This document shows, one piece after another, positions 1 through 5,563 of a stretch of 8,375 nt of DNA (positions within the stretch are counted from its first letter, which is position 1; each line of letters begins with the position of its first letter). Where the stretch lies: NCBI GenBank assembly GCA_032249615.1, contig JAVVHH010000155.1, positions 1-8,375 of the forward strand, read 5' to 3'. Origin of the DNA: JAVVHH01 sp032249615. GTDB lineage: Bacteria; Pseudomonadota; Alphaproteobacteria; Acetobacterales; Acetobacteraceae. The notes under the pieces are model-generated. The model saw only the letters and a list, made by a program, of their open reading frames with translations, was not told the DNA's origin and searched no databases. A program made the position numbers and the translations under genes.

Positions 1-56
1 CGGTCATCCTCGGTGTGCTGCTGCTGCGCCGCCGGCCCGTACCCGCGCCGCTCTAA
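1..56 (+). CDS. C-terminal end of an unidentified, probably membrane, protein (5' truncated)
   Basis: An open frame enters from the left edge (first full codon at position 3) and ends at TAA 54-56. The visible tail reads VILGVLLLRRRPVPAPL: a short hydrophobic stretch, then three arginines, then a Pro/Ala tail. This is the pattern expected at the end of a last transmembrane helix with a positively charged cytoplasmic tail. Seventeen codons are too few to name a family. Its stop overlaps the stop of the opposing Usg-family gene by two bases, so the two genes converge with no space between them. The frame could also be chance, but the hydrophobic-then-basic order and the tight convergence favour a real gene end. 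Confidence 0.45.
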   Translation, partial: VILGVLLLRRRPVPAPL

Positions 57-310
57 TTCAGGAGATGCAGGTGGTCGGCGTGGCGCAGCGCGCCGGCCCG
101 CATGATCTCGGCTGCGGCCACGCGGATCGAGTGGAGCTTTCCGTCGAGGTTGCGGCGCCAGAAATCGAGGAAGCGATGAAGCTCGGGATAGTCGGGCGCG
201 ATGTCCATGTTCTGCCAGACATAGGTCTGCAACAGGGCGGGATGGTCGGGGTAGTGGTAGAGGATCTCAGCGGTGGTGAGGCGGTAATCCTTGATGTGCA
301 GAAACGCCAT
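53..310 (-). CDS. Usg-family small conserved protein
   Basis: This 85-residue protein matches the alphaproteobacterial family annotated as 'usg protein'. Family-like stretches visible are DYRLTTAEILYHYPDHPALL (residues 8-27), QTYVWQNMDIAPDYPELHRF (28-47) and LDFWRRNLDGKLHSIRVA (48-65). The length is close to the usual 85-95 residues. The family has been called a putative subunit of phosphoribosylanthranilate isomerase; I know of no firm experimental function, so that should be treated as a label only. The ATG at 310-308 is preceded at 9 bases by GGAG, which supports this start. There is no signal peptide or membrane segment; the protein is probably cytosolic. It is transcribed away from groESL, so the 240 bases at 311-550 form a divergent regulatory region. 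No clear promoter for this gene could be picked out there. Confidence 0.85.
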   Translation of the reverse strand: MAFLHIKDYRLTTAEILYHYPDHPALLQTYVWQNMDIAPDYPELHRFLDFWRRNLDGKLHSIRVAAAEIMRAGALRHADHLHLLN

Positions 311-419
311 TCCCGAGCACTCCAGGTTGAACGATCGAACTCCGCGGCGCCATGCCGACCCGTCAATGGTGCAATAGGTCCAGTTAACAAGTCACTAAAT
401 TTCTCGTGTTTCCAATAGC

Positions 420-446
420 TTAGCACTCGGCTCCAGCCAGTGCTGC
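420..446 (+). promoter_or_regulatory. Second, degraded CIRCE-like operator upstream of groESL
   Basis: The left arm TTAGCACTC (420-428) is a perfect CIRCE half-site. After 9 bases the right arm is CAGTGCTGC (438-446), which matches the consensus GAGTGCTAA at 6 of 9 positions. The inner AGCACT and AGTGCT blocks are perfect inverted repeats 11 bases apart, exactly the spacing of canonical CIRCE. It lies upstream of the likely promoter, 65 bases centre to centre from the good site at 485-511. It may be a weak HrcA site or a decayed relic. Confidence 0.55.
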
Positions 447-453
447 TATTCGG

Positions 454-482
454 TTGACTTGCGGGGCCGGCTTCTCTACATC
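454..482 (+). promoter_or_regulatory. Candidate groESL promoter (sigma70-like)
   Basis: TTGACT (454-459) is a strong -35 box. Seventeen bases later TACATC (477-482) is a weak -10 box matching TATAAT at three positions. The predicted start near 489 falls inside the CIRCE operator at 485-511, the arrangement expected for HrcA repression. An overlapping CTTGCGG (458-464) followed by CTACATCC might also serve the heat-shock factor RpoH, which drives groESL with HrcA in several alphaproteobacteria; the match here is poor. Confidence 0.5.
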
Positions 483-484
483 CT

Positions 485-511
485 CTGGCACTCTCCGATC
501 GAGAGTGCTAA
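485..511 (+). promoter_or_regulatory. CIRCE operator (HrcA binding site) of groESL
   Basis: CTGGCACTC-N9-GAGTGCTAA matches the CIRCE consensus TTAGCACTC-N9-GAGTGCTAA with a perfect right arm and two changes at the outer end of the left arm. The symmetry extends inward (TC...GA flanking the centre). It lies 39 bases before the groES start, in the 5' untranslated region, as in other CIRCE-controlled groESL operons. HrcA, whose gene is not in this window, is expected to bind here and repress groESL in the absence of heat stress. Confidence 0.95.
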
Positions 512-550
512 CGCCCGTGTCTCGGGCCTCAGAAATCTGGAGCGTTCACG

Positions 551-868
551 ATGAAGTTCCGTCCCCTGCATGACCGTATCGTGGTCAAGCGGATCACCGC
601 CGAAGAGAAGTCGCTCGGCGGCATCATCATCCCCGACACCGCCAAGGAAAAGCCGATGGAGGGCGAGGTCATCGCCGTCGGACCCGGCGCCCGCAACGAG
701 CAGGGCCAGGTGGTCGAACTCGACGTCAAGGCCGGTGATCGCGTGCTGTTCGGCAAGTGGTCGGGCACCGAAGTCAAGCTCGATGGCGAAGAGCTCCTCA
801 TCATGAAGGAGAGCGACATCATGGGCATCATCGAGGGCAGCGCCGCGCCGGCTCAGAAGGCCGCGTAA
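551..868 (+). CDS. groES: Co-chaperonin GroES (Hsp10)
   Basis: GroES forms the seven-membered lid that closes the GroEL chamber during ATP-driven protein folding in the cytoplasm. The 105-residue protein opens with the family signature KFRPLHDRIVVKR (2-14). The mobile loop that contacts GroEL is EEKSLGGIIIPDTAKEK (18-34), containing the hydrophobic GGIII contact. The barrel motifs GEVIAVGPG (38-46), DVKAGDRVLFGKWSGTEVK (57-75) and LLIMKESDIMGIIE (82-95) follow. Compared with E. coli GroES (97 residues) it has a short Ala/Pro-rich tail, GSAAPAQKAA, as some alphaproteobacterial copies do. The ATG is preceded at 8 bases by TGGAG. groEL follows after 30 bases, so the two are one operon under the CIRCE-regulated promoter upstream. 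Confidence 0.98.
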   Translation: MKFRPLHDRIVVKRITAEEKSLGGIIIPDTAKEKPMEGEVIAVGPGARNEQGQVVELDVKAGDRVLFGKWSGTEVKLDGEELLIMKESDIMGIIEGSAAPAQKAA

Positions 869-898
869 CGCTTTTCCAACCAATAAGAGGAAACAATT

Positions 899-2545
899 AT
901 GTCAGCTAAGGACGTACGGTTCGGCAGCGATGCCCGCCAGCGCATGCTGCGCGGCGTGGACATTCTCGCCGACGCAGTGAAGGTCACGCTGGGCCCCAAG
1001 GGTCGCAACGTGGTGATCGACAAGAGCTTCGGCGCGCCGCGCATCACCAAGGACGGCGTCACCGTCGCCAAGGAAATCGAGCTTGCCGACAAGTTCGAGA
1101 ACATGGGCGCGCAGATGCTGCGCGAGGTCGCGACCAAGACCAACGACATCGCCGGTGACGGCACGACGACGGCGACCGTGCTCGCCCAAGCGATCGTTCG
1201 CGAGGGCTCCAAGGGCGTGGCCGCTGGCCTAAACCCGATGGACCTGAAGCGCGGGGTCGATCAGGCGGTCAAGGCGATCGTCGAGGAACTGGCCAGCCGG
1301 ACCAAGAAGATCACGACCCCGGCCGAAACGGCGCAGGTCGGCACGATCTCCGCCAACGGCGAGAGCGAGATTGGTCACATGATCTCCGAGGCCATGCAGA
1401 AGGTCGGCAACGAGGGCGTGATCACGGTCGAGGAAGCCAAGGGCATCCAGACCGAACTCGACGTCGTCGAGGGCATGCAGTTCGACCGCGGCTACATCTC
1501 CCCGTACTTCATTACTAATGCGGAGAAGATGGTCGCCGAGCTCGACCAGCCCTACATCCTGATCCACGAGAAGAAGCTGTCCGGCCTGCAGACCATGCTG
1601 CCGCTGCTCGAGACCGTGGTGCAGAGCGGGCGTCCTCTGATGATCATCGCCGAGGATATCGAGGGCGAGGCGCTTGCCACGCTCGTGGTCAACAAGCTGC
1701 GCGGTGGCCTGAAGGTCGCGGCCGTGAAGGCGCCGGGCTTCGGCGATCGCCGCAAGGCGATGCTCGAGGACATCGCGATCCTCACGGGCGGCCAGGTGAT
1801 CTCCGAGGACCTCGGCATCAAGCTCGAGAGCGTCACGCTCGCGATGCTGGGCCGTGCCAAGCGCGTGCTCATCGAGAAAGAGAACACCACGATCGTCGAG
1901 GGCGTCGGCTCGGCTGACGACATCAAGGGTCGCTGCAACCAGATCCGCGCGCAGATCGAGGAGACCACCTCGGACTACGACCGCGAGAAGCTGCAAGAGC
2001 GTCTGGCCAAGCTCGCGGGCGGCGTCGCCGTCATCCGCGTCGGTGGCTCGACCGAGGTCGAGGTGAAGGAGCGCAAGGATCGCGTCGACGACGCGCTGCA
2101 TGCGACCCGCGCCGCGGTCGAGGAAGGGATCGTCCCGGGCGGCGGTGTGGCGCTGGCGCGTGCCAGCCTCATTCTCGCCCAGCTGAAGCCTGAGAACGAA
2201 GACCAGAAGTTCGGCATCGAGATCGTCCGCAAGGCGGTCCAGACCCCGCTGCGGCAGATCGCCGAGAACGCGGGCGAAGACGGTGCGGTCATCGCCGGCA
2301 AGGTGCTGGAGAGCCAGGACTACAACTACGGCTTCGACGCGCAGTCGGCCGAGTTCAAGGACATGGTCGCCGCCGGCATCATCGACCCGACCAAGGTCGT
2401 GCGCACGGCGCTGCAGGATGCGGCCTCGGTCGCCAGCCTGCTGATCACGACGGAGGCGATGATTGCCGACCGTCCTGAGAAGAAGGCGTCGGCCGGCGGC
2501 CCTCCGGGCGGCGGCATGGGCGGCATGGGCGACATGGACTTCTAA
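899..2545 (+). CDS. groEL: Chaperonin GroEL (Hsp60)
   Basis: The 14-subunit double-ring ATPase folds cytosolic proteins together with GroES. At 548 residues it has the standard length. The equatorial nucleotide-binding motifs are LGPKGRNV (31-38) and AGDGTTTATVLA (85-96), where D87 is the catalytic aspartate equivalent. The apical domain includes the GMQFDRGYISPYF block and the VKAPGFGDRRKAMLEDIAIL block. The later signature AAVEEGIVPGGGVAL is also intact. It ends in GGPPGGGMGGMGDMDF, the flexible Gly/Met-rich tail that projects into the cavity and is typical of the folding-essential paralogue. The start has a good Shine-Dalgarno site (GAGG at 887-890, 8 bases before ATG). A strong terminator follows at 2572-2600. 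I see no frameshift or missing key residue. Confidence 0.99.
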   Translation: MSAKDVRFGSDARQRMLRGVDILADAVKVTLGPKGRNVVIDKSFGAPRITKDGVTVAKEIELADKFENMGAQMLREVATKTNDIAGDGTTTATVLAQAIVREGSKGVAAGLNPMDLKRGVDQAVKAIVEELASRTKKITTPAETAQVGTISANGESEIGHMISEAMQKVGNEGVITVEEAKGIQTELDVVEGMQFDRGYISPYFITNAEKMVAELDQPYILIHEKKLSGLQTMLPLLETVVQSGRPLMIIAEDIEGEALATLVVNKLRGGLKVAAVKAPGFGDRRKAMLEDIAILTGGQVISEDLGIKLESVTLAMLGRAKRVLIEKENTTIVEGVGSADDIKGRCNQIRAQIEETTSDYDREKLQERLAKLAGGVAVIRVGGSTEVEVKERKDRVDDALHATRAAVEEGIVPGGGVALARASLILAQLKPENEDQKFGIEIVRKAVQTPLRQIAENAGEDGAVIAGKVLESQDYNYGFDAQSAEFKDMVAAGIIDPTKVVRTALQDAASVASLLITTEAMIADRPEKKASAGGPPGGGMGGMGDMDF

Positions 2546-2571
2546 GTCCAGGAGTCCTGAGTATCGATACG

Positions 2572-2600
2572 GGGGCAGGCCGCAAGGTCTGCCCCTTTTT
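2572..2600 (+). terminator. Rho-independent terminator of groESL
   Basis: GGGGCAGGCC (2572-2581) pairs with GGTCTGCCCC (2586-2595) as a 10-bp stem with a single G-T wobble, closed by a GCAA tetraloop and followed at once by TTTTT (2596-2600). It starts 26 bases after the groEL stop. This separates groESL from the downstream cold-shock gene. Confidence 0.93.
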
Positions 2601-2781
2601 CATTGAAAATACAGCTCGATTTTAGCTTAACGAAAATGTGATTGACTCAGTCCATAAAACCTGCACCTTCACGCCCCGACGCTGCTTTTCGATCACTACA
2701 CGCCGTATTGACCACCGGTCGTATTGTTCGTGAGACTGCGGGAGAACCGGCTGTGTTGCCGGCCAAACTGCAGGAGAGACG

Positions 2782-2991
2782 ATGTCGATGGCTACAGGCT
2801 CGGTAAAATGGTTCAATGCCACCAAGGGGTATGGCTTCATCATGCCGAAGGATGGCGGCAAGGATGTTTTTGTGCACATCACGGCAGTTCAGGCTGCCGG
2901 GCTCAAGGGCCTCAATGACGGACAGAACGTGAGCTATGACGTCGTCATGGAACGCGGAAAGGCCGCCGCCTCAAACCTCAAGTTGGCCTGA
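2782..2991 (+). CDS. Cold-shock protein, CspA family
   Basis: A 69-residue single cold-shock domain protein; these bind single-stranded RNA and DNA and melt RNA secondary structure. The first strand is GSVKWFNATKGYGFI (6-20), containing RNP1 KGYGFI (15-20). RNP2 is DVFVHI (28-33), and the aromatic side chains on both are present. The end, ERGKAAASNLKLA, has the usual ..AxNL.. finish. Two in-frame ATGs (2782 and 2788) are possible; AGGAG at 2772-2776 lies 5 bases from the first and 11 from the second, which favours 2782. It is monocistronic: the groEL terminator lies upstream and a convergent gene downstream. Whether it is cold-induced or constitutive cannot be told from sequence. Confidence 0.96.
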   Translation: MSMATGSVKWFNATKGYGFIMPKDGGKDVFVHITAVQAAGLKGLNDGQNVSYDVVMERGKAAASNLKLA

Positions 2992-3056
2992 CCAGAGCGA
3001 CACTGGTTGCCTTCGTCGAAGGCAGCTTCGTCAAGCTTGTGACTGATGTATCTCGG

Positions 3057-3075
3057 GGCGGCGTCTCACGCCGCC
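3057..3075. terminator. Hairpin between convergent csp and J-domain genes, possible bidirectional terminator
   Basis: GGCGGCG (3057-3063) and CGCCGCC (3069-3075) form a perfect 7-bp GC stem with a 5-base loop. A second small hairpin, GCCTTC-GTC-GAAGGC, lies at 3009-3023. Neither is followed by a clear T-run on either strand, so intrinsic termination would be weak. The position between two gene ends is the main support. Confidence 0.4.
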
Positions 3076-3095
3076 TCGGCTAATTTCCGCCCCCG

Positions 3096-3626
3096 CTACC
3101 GCGCCTTCTCTGCCGGAGGGTTCGGGTCCCAGAAGCCTGATTTCGTCGACCCGAAGGCGGGCGCTGGTTCCGTGGCCTTGTCGGGCGCCGCCGCAGGGTG
3201 AGCCACCGTCCGCACCTGGATGGAGGGCGGCGCCTTTGTCAGGCTGATCATCGCCTGTACGCCCCCCAGCGAGATTGCGGCCATCACCAGGAATGCGAGG
3301 ACATAGCGGATGATCCCCATGCCGAGCTTGCGCGGCGGGATCGGGCGCGGCGGCGGCGGTGGCGGCATCGGACGCGTAGGCCCTCGCCGGACCGTGGCAC
3401 GCGGCGGCTGCCATGCCCGGCAGGCTTCGTCGTAGGCGGCGCGGCGATCGGGGTCGCTCAGCGTATCGTACGCGTGTTTCAGGGTGATGAACGCATGGGC
3501 GTTACCCGACTGCGCATCGGGATGCAGCTCCTTTGCGCGGCGGCGATACGCGCTCCGAATCGCCTCGTCGGAGGCGTCCGGAGCGACCCCGATGACCGCA
3601 TACAGGCGTTGGACGTCGGTGCTCAT
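3096..3626 (-). CDS. Small J-domain (DnaJ-like) protein with a membrane anchor
   Basis: The first 67 of 176 residues form a J domain: LYAVIGVAPDASDEAIRSAY, the essential HPD triad (35-37), and AYDTLSDPDRRAAYDE. This module docks on Hsp70 (DnaK) and stimulates its ATPase. A proline-rich linker follows (PMPPPPPPRPIPPR, about 86-99), then one hydrophobic helix (about 105-127, IIRYVLAFLVMAAISLGGVQ) and a roughly 50-residue Ala/Pro-rich tail with no recognised domain. It lacks the Gly/Phe-rich region and zinc fingers of true DnaJ, so it is a type III J protein. The likely topology is J domain in the cytoplasm and tail in the periplasm. A GTG lies one codon upstream (3629), but GGGGG at 3630-3634 sits too close to it, so the ATG at 3626 is preferred. 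It converges on the csp gene. The client is unknown. Confidence 0.85.
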   Translation of the reverse strand: MSTDVQRLYAVIGVAPDASDEAIRSAYRRRAKELHPDAQSGNAHAFITLKHAYDTLSDPDRRAAYDEACRAWQPPRATVRRGPTRPMPPPPPPRPIPPRKLGMGIIRYVLAFLVMAAISLGGVQAMISLTKAPPSIQVRTVAHPAAAPDKATEPAPAFGSTKSGFWDPNPPAEKAR

Positions 3627-3765
3627 CACCCCCGCTGTATCACAGACAGGGGCCCGATCCGACCGCTGGGTGGATTAATTCGCGCCGTTCTGCCGGGCGT
3701 TGGTTGACGCCTCCGTGCAAGGGGTGACAGTCGGGGCGCAGCGGATTTTCCCAGGGAGGCGCACG

Positions 3766-4530
3766 ATGCGAGGGTTGTTCGATCTGACTGGGCGCACGGC
3801 GCTGGTCACCGGGTCCTCGCGCGGGCTCGGCCGTTCGATGGCGGAGGGCTTGGCGGCGGCTGGCGCGGCGGTGGTGCTCAACGGCGTCGACCTGGCACGG
3901 CTCGAGGCGGCCGCTGCAGCTTTCCGCCAATCCGGCGCCACCGTGCACGAAGCGGCTTTCGACGTATCCGACGAGGGAGCGGTGACGGCGGCGTTCGAGC
4001 GGTTCGACCGCGATGGCATCGCGGTCGACATCCTCGTCAACAACGCCGGCATCCAGTTCCGCCGCCCGATGCTCGAGCTTGAGATGGACGATTTCCGCAG
4101 GGTGCTGGATACCAACCTGACTAGCGCCTTCATGATCGGGCGGGAGGCGGCGCGGCGCATGGTGGCCCGCAAATCCGGCAAGATCATCAATATCGGCTCG
4201 CTGATGAGCCAGTTCGCCCGGCCGACGGTCGCGCCCTACACGGTGGCCAAGGGAGGCATCAAGCTGCTGACCCAGATGATGGCCGCCGAATGGGCCGAGC
4301 ATGGGGTTCAGGCGAACGCGATCGGGCCGGGCTACATGAGCACGGACATGAACCAGGCCCTGATGGACGACCCGAAATTCGACGCTTGGGTGAAGGGGCG
4401 CACGCCGTCGCGCCGATGGGGGCGGCCAGACGAGTTGGTCGGAACCTGCGTGTTCCTCGCGTCATCAGCGGCGGACTACGTCAATGGCCAGATCATCTAT
4501 GTTGATGGCGGCATGTCGGCGGTGCTGTGA
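3766..4530 (+). CDS. idnO: Short-chain dehydrogenase, probable gluconate 5-dehydrogenase (5-ketogluconate reductase)
   Basis: The 254-residue classical SDR has the cofactor motif TGSSRGLG (15-22), NNAG (92-95), and the catalytic set N117, S145, Y158 and K162 (PYTVAK). Details closely resemble E. coli IdnO: NNAGIQ followed by R.P, the PYxxAKGGIKLLTQMM helix, GPGYMSTDM, and the stretch RTPSRRWGRPDEL near the end with VDGGM. IdnO reversibly reduces 5-keto-D-gluconate to D-gluconate in the cytoplasm. An in-frame extension to 3700 is possible, but AGGGAGG at 3753-3759 lies 6 bases before the ATG at 3766 and the family begins there (LFDLTGRTALVTG). The next gene starts on its stop codon (TGATG), so the two are translationally coupled; that partner supports the idonate assignment. 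SDR substrate calls from sequence remain uncertain. Confidence 0.85.
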   Translation: MRGLFDLTGRTALVTGSSRGLGRSMAEGLAAAGAAVVLNGVDLARLEAAAAAFRQSGATVHEAAFDVSDEGAVTAAFERFDRDGIAVDILVNNAGIQFRRPMLELEMDDFRRVLDTNLTSAFMIGREAARRMVARKSGKIINIGSLMSQFARPTVAPYTVAKGGIKLLTQMMAAEWAEHGVQANAIGPGYMSTDMNQALMDDPKFDAWVKGRTPSRRWGRPDELVGTCVFLASSAADYVNGQIIYVDGGMSAVL

Positions 4531-5561
4531 TGCGGGCCGTCATCATCCACGGGGCGCGCGACCTGCGCATCGTTGAAGCGGAGCTGCCGCCGCTGGGCCC
4601 CGGCGACGTCCATGTCCGCATCCGCAACGGTGGGATCTGCGGTTCCGACCTGCACTACTACCAAGACGGCGGTTTCGGCGCGATCCGGATCCGAGAGCCC
4701 CTGATCCCCGGCCACGAGATCGCCGGCGAGGTCGCGGCGATCGGGTCCGAAGTCACGCACGTGGCGGTGGGCGACAGGGTGGCGGTCAACCCGAGCAACC
4801 CCTGCGGGCATTGCGAATATTGTCTCGAGGGTAAGCCGCGGCATTGCCTCGACATGCGCTTCTTCGGCAGTGCGATGCGGTTTCCCCATGTGCAGGGCGG
4901 GTTCCGCGAAGTGCTGGCCTGCACGGAGGCGCAGGCAGTGAAGCTGCCGCCGGGCTTGAGCCTGGCGCATGCCGCGTTCGCGGAACCCCTTTCGGTGTGC
5001 CTGCATGCGGCGACCCAAGCCGGTCCGCTGCTGGGCCAGCGCGTCCTCGTAACTGGTGCGGGGCCGATCGGGGCGCTGTCGATCCTGGTCGCGCGGCAGG
5101 CCGGCGCCCGGGAGATCGTGGCGACCGACCTCGCGGACGCGCCCCTGGCCATCGCCAGGCGCATCGGCGCAGACGGGGTCGTCAACGTCCGCAGCGACGC
5201 CGCAGGCCTGGAGCGTTTCGCGGCCGGGAAGGGCTATTTCGACGTGGTGTTCGAAGCCTCCGGCAGTGCGGCCGCGCTGAGTGCCGCGATCGGCGTCGCG
5301 CGACCCGGCGCGGTCGTCGTCCAAGTCGGGCTCGGCGGCGACATGGTGCTGCCGATCAACACGATCGTCGCGAAGGAGATCGAGCTCCGTGGGACATTCC
5401 GCTTCGACCGCGAGTTCGAGTGGGCAGTGGGCTTCCTGGCCAGCGGCGCGATCGACGTCGCGCCGCTGCTGACAGAGATCGTCCCGCTGGATGAGGCGGT
5501 GCGCGCATTCGAACTCGCCGGCGACCGCTCCAAAGCGATGAAGGTGCAGGTCGCTCTGTAA
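4530..5561 (+). CDS. idnD: Zinc-dependent alcohol dehydrogenase, probable L-idonate 5-dehydrogenase
   Basis: The 343-residue medium-chain dehydrogenase would oxidise L-idonate to 5-keto-D-gluconate with NAD(P)+. Catalytic zinc ligands are visible as C37 (GGICGSDLHYYQ), H62/E63 (GHE) and E152 (FAEPLS). The structural zinc cysteines are C92, C95, C98 and C106. The Rossmann motif is GAGPIG (176-181), and D200 after the second strand suggests NAD+ preference. The segment DMRFFGSAMRFPHVQGGF and the later ELRGTFRFDREFEWAV are close to E. coli IdnD. ATG at 4530 overlaps the idnO stop by one base; a GTG one codon earlier is less likely. It ends 2 bases before the stop of the convergent pyrC-like gene, leaving no room for a separate terminator. 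Sorbitol or another polyol is an alternative substrate. Confidence 0.87.
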   Translation: MRAVIIHGARDLRIVEAELPPLGPGDVHVRIRNGGICGSDLHYYQDGGFGAIRIREPLIPGHEIAGEVAAIGSEVTHVAVGDRVAVNPSNPCGHCEYCLEGKPRHCLDMRFFGSAMRFPHVQGGFREVLACTEAQAVKLPPGLSLAHAAFAEPLSVCLHAATQAGPLLGQRVLVTGAGPIGALSILVARQAGAREIVATDLADAPLAIARRIGADGVVNVRSDAAGLERFAAGKGYFDVVFEASGSAAALSAAIGVARPGAVVVQVGLGGDMVLPINTIVAKEIELRGTFRFDREFEWAVGFLASGAIDVAPLLTEIVPLDEAVRAFELAGDRSKAMKVQVAL

Positions 5562-5563
5562 GG

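Noticed and set aside
315..322. GAGCACTC near the usg start, like one CIRCE arm
   Set aside because: There is no matching second arm at CIRCE spacing, so it is a chance half-site.
58..426. Other open frames on both strands around the Usg gene
   Set aside because: The Usg frame matches a known family with a good Shine-Dalgarno site. The alternatives run into the operator region and have Arg/Ser/Thr-rich composition typical of out-of-frame translation.
1229..2101. Long open frame (290 codons) antisense to groEL
   Set aside because: It lies wholly opposite a highly conserved gene, its composition (rich in Leu, Asp, His, Arg) is the mirror of GC-rich coding sequence, and it shows no recognisable domain.
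3704..3733. TTGACG as a possible idnO promoter -35 box
   Set aside because: No acceptable -10 box lies 16-18 bases downstream.
3700..3765. In-frame N-terminal extension of the idnO-like gene
   Set aside because: A strong Shine-Dalgarno site sits directly before the ATG at 3766 and the SDR fold starts there; the 22 added residues have no family similarity.
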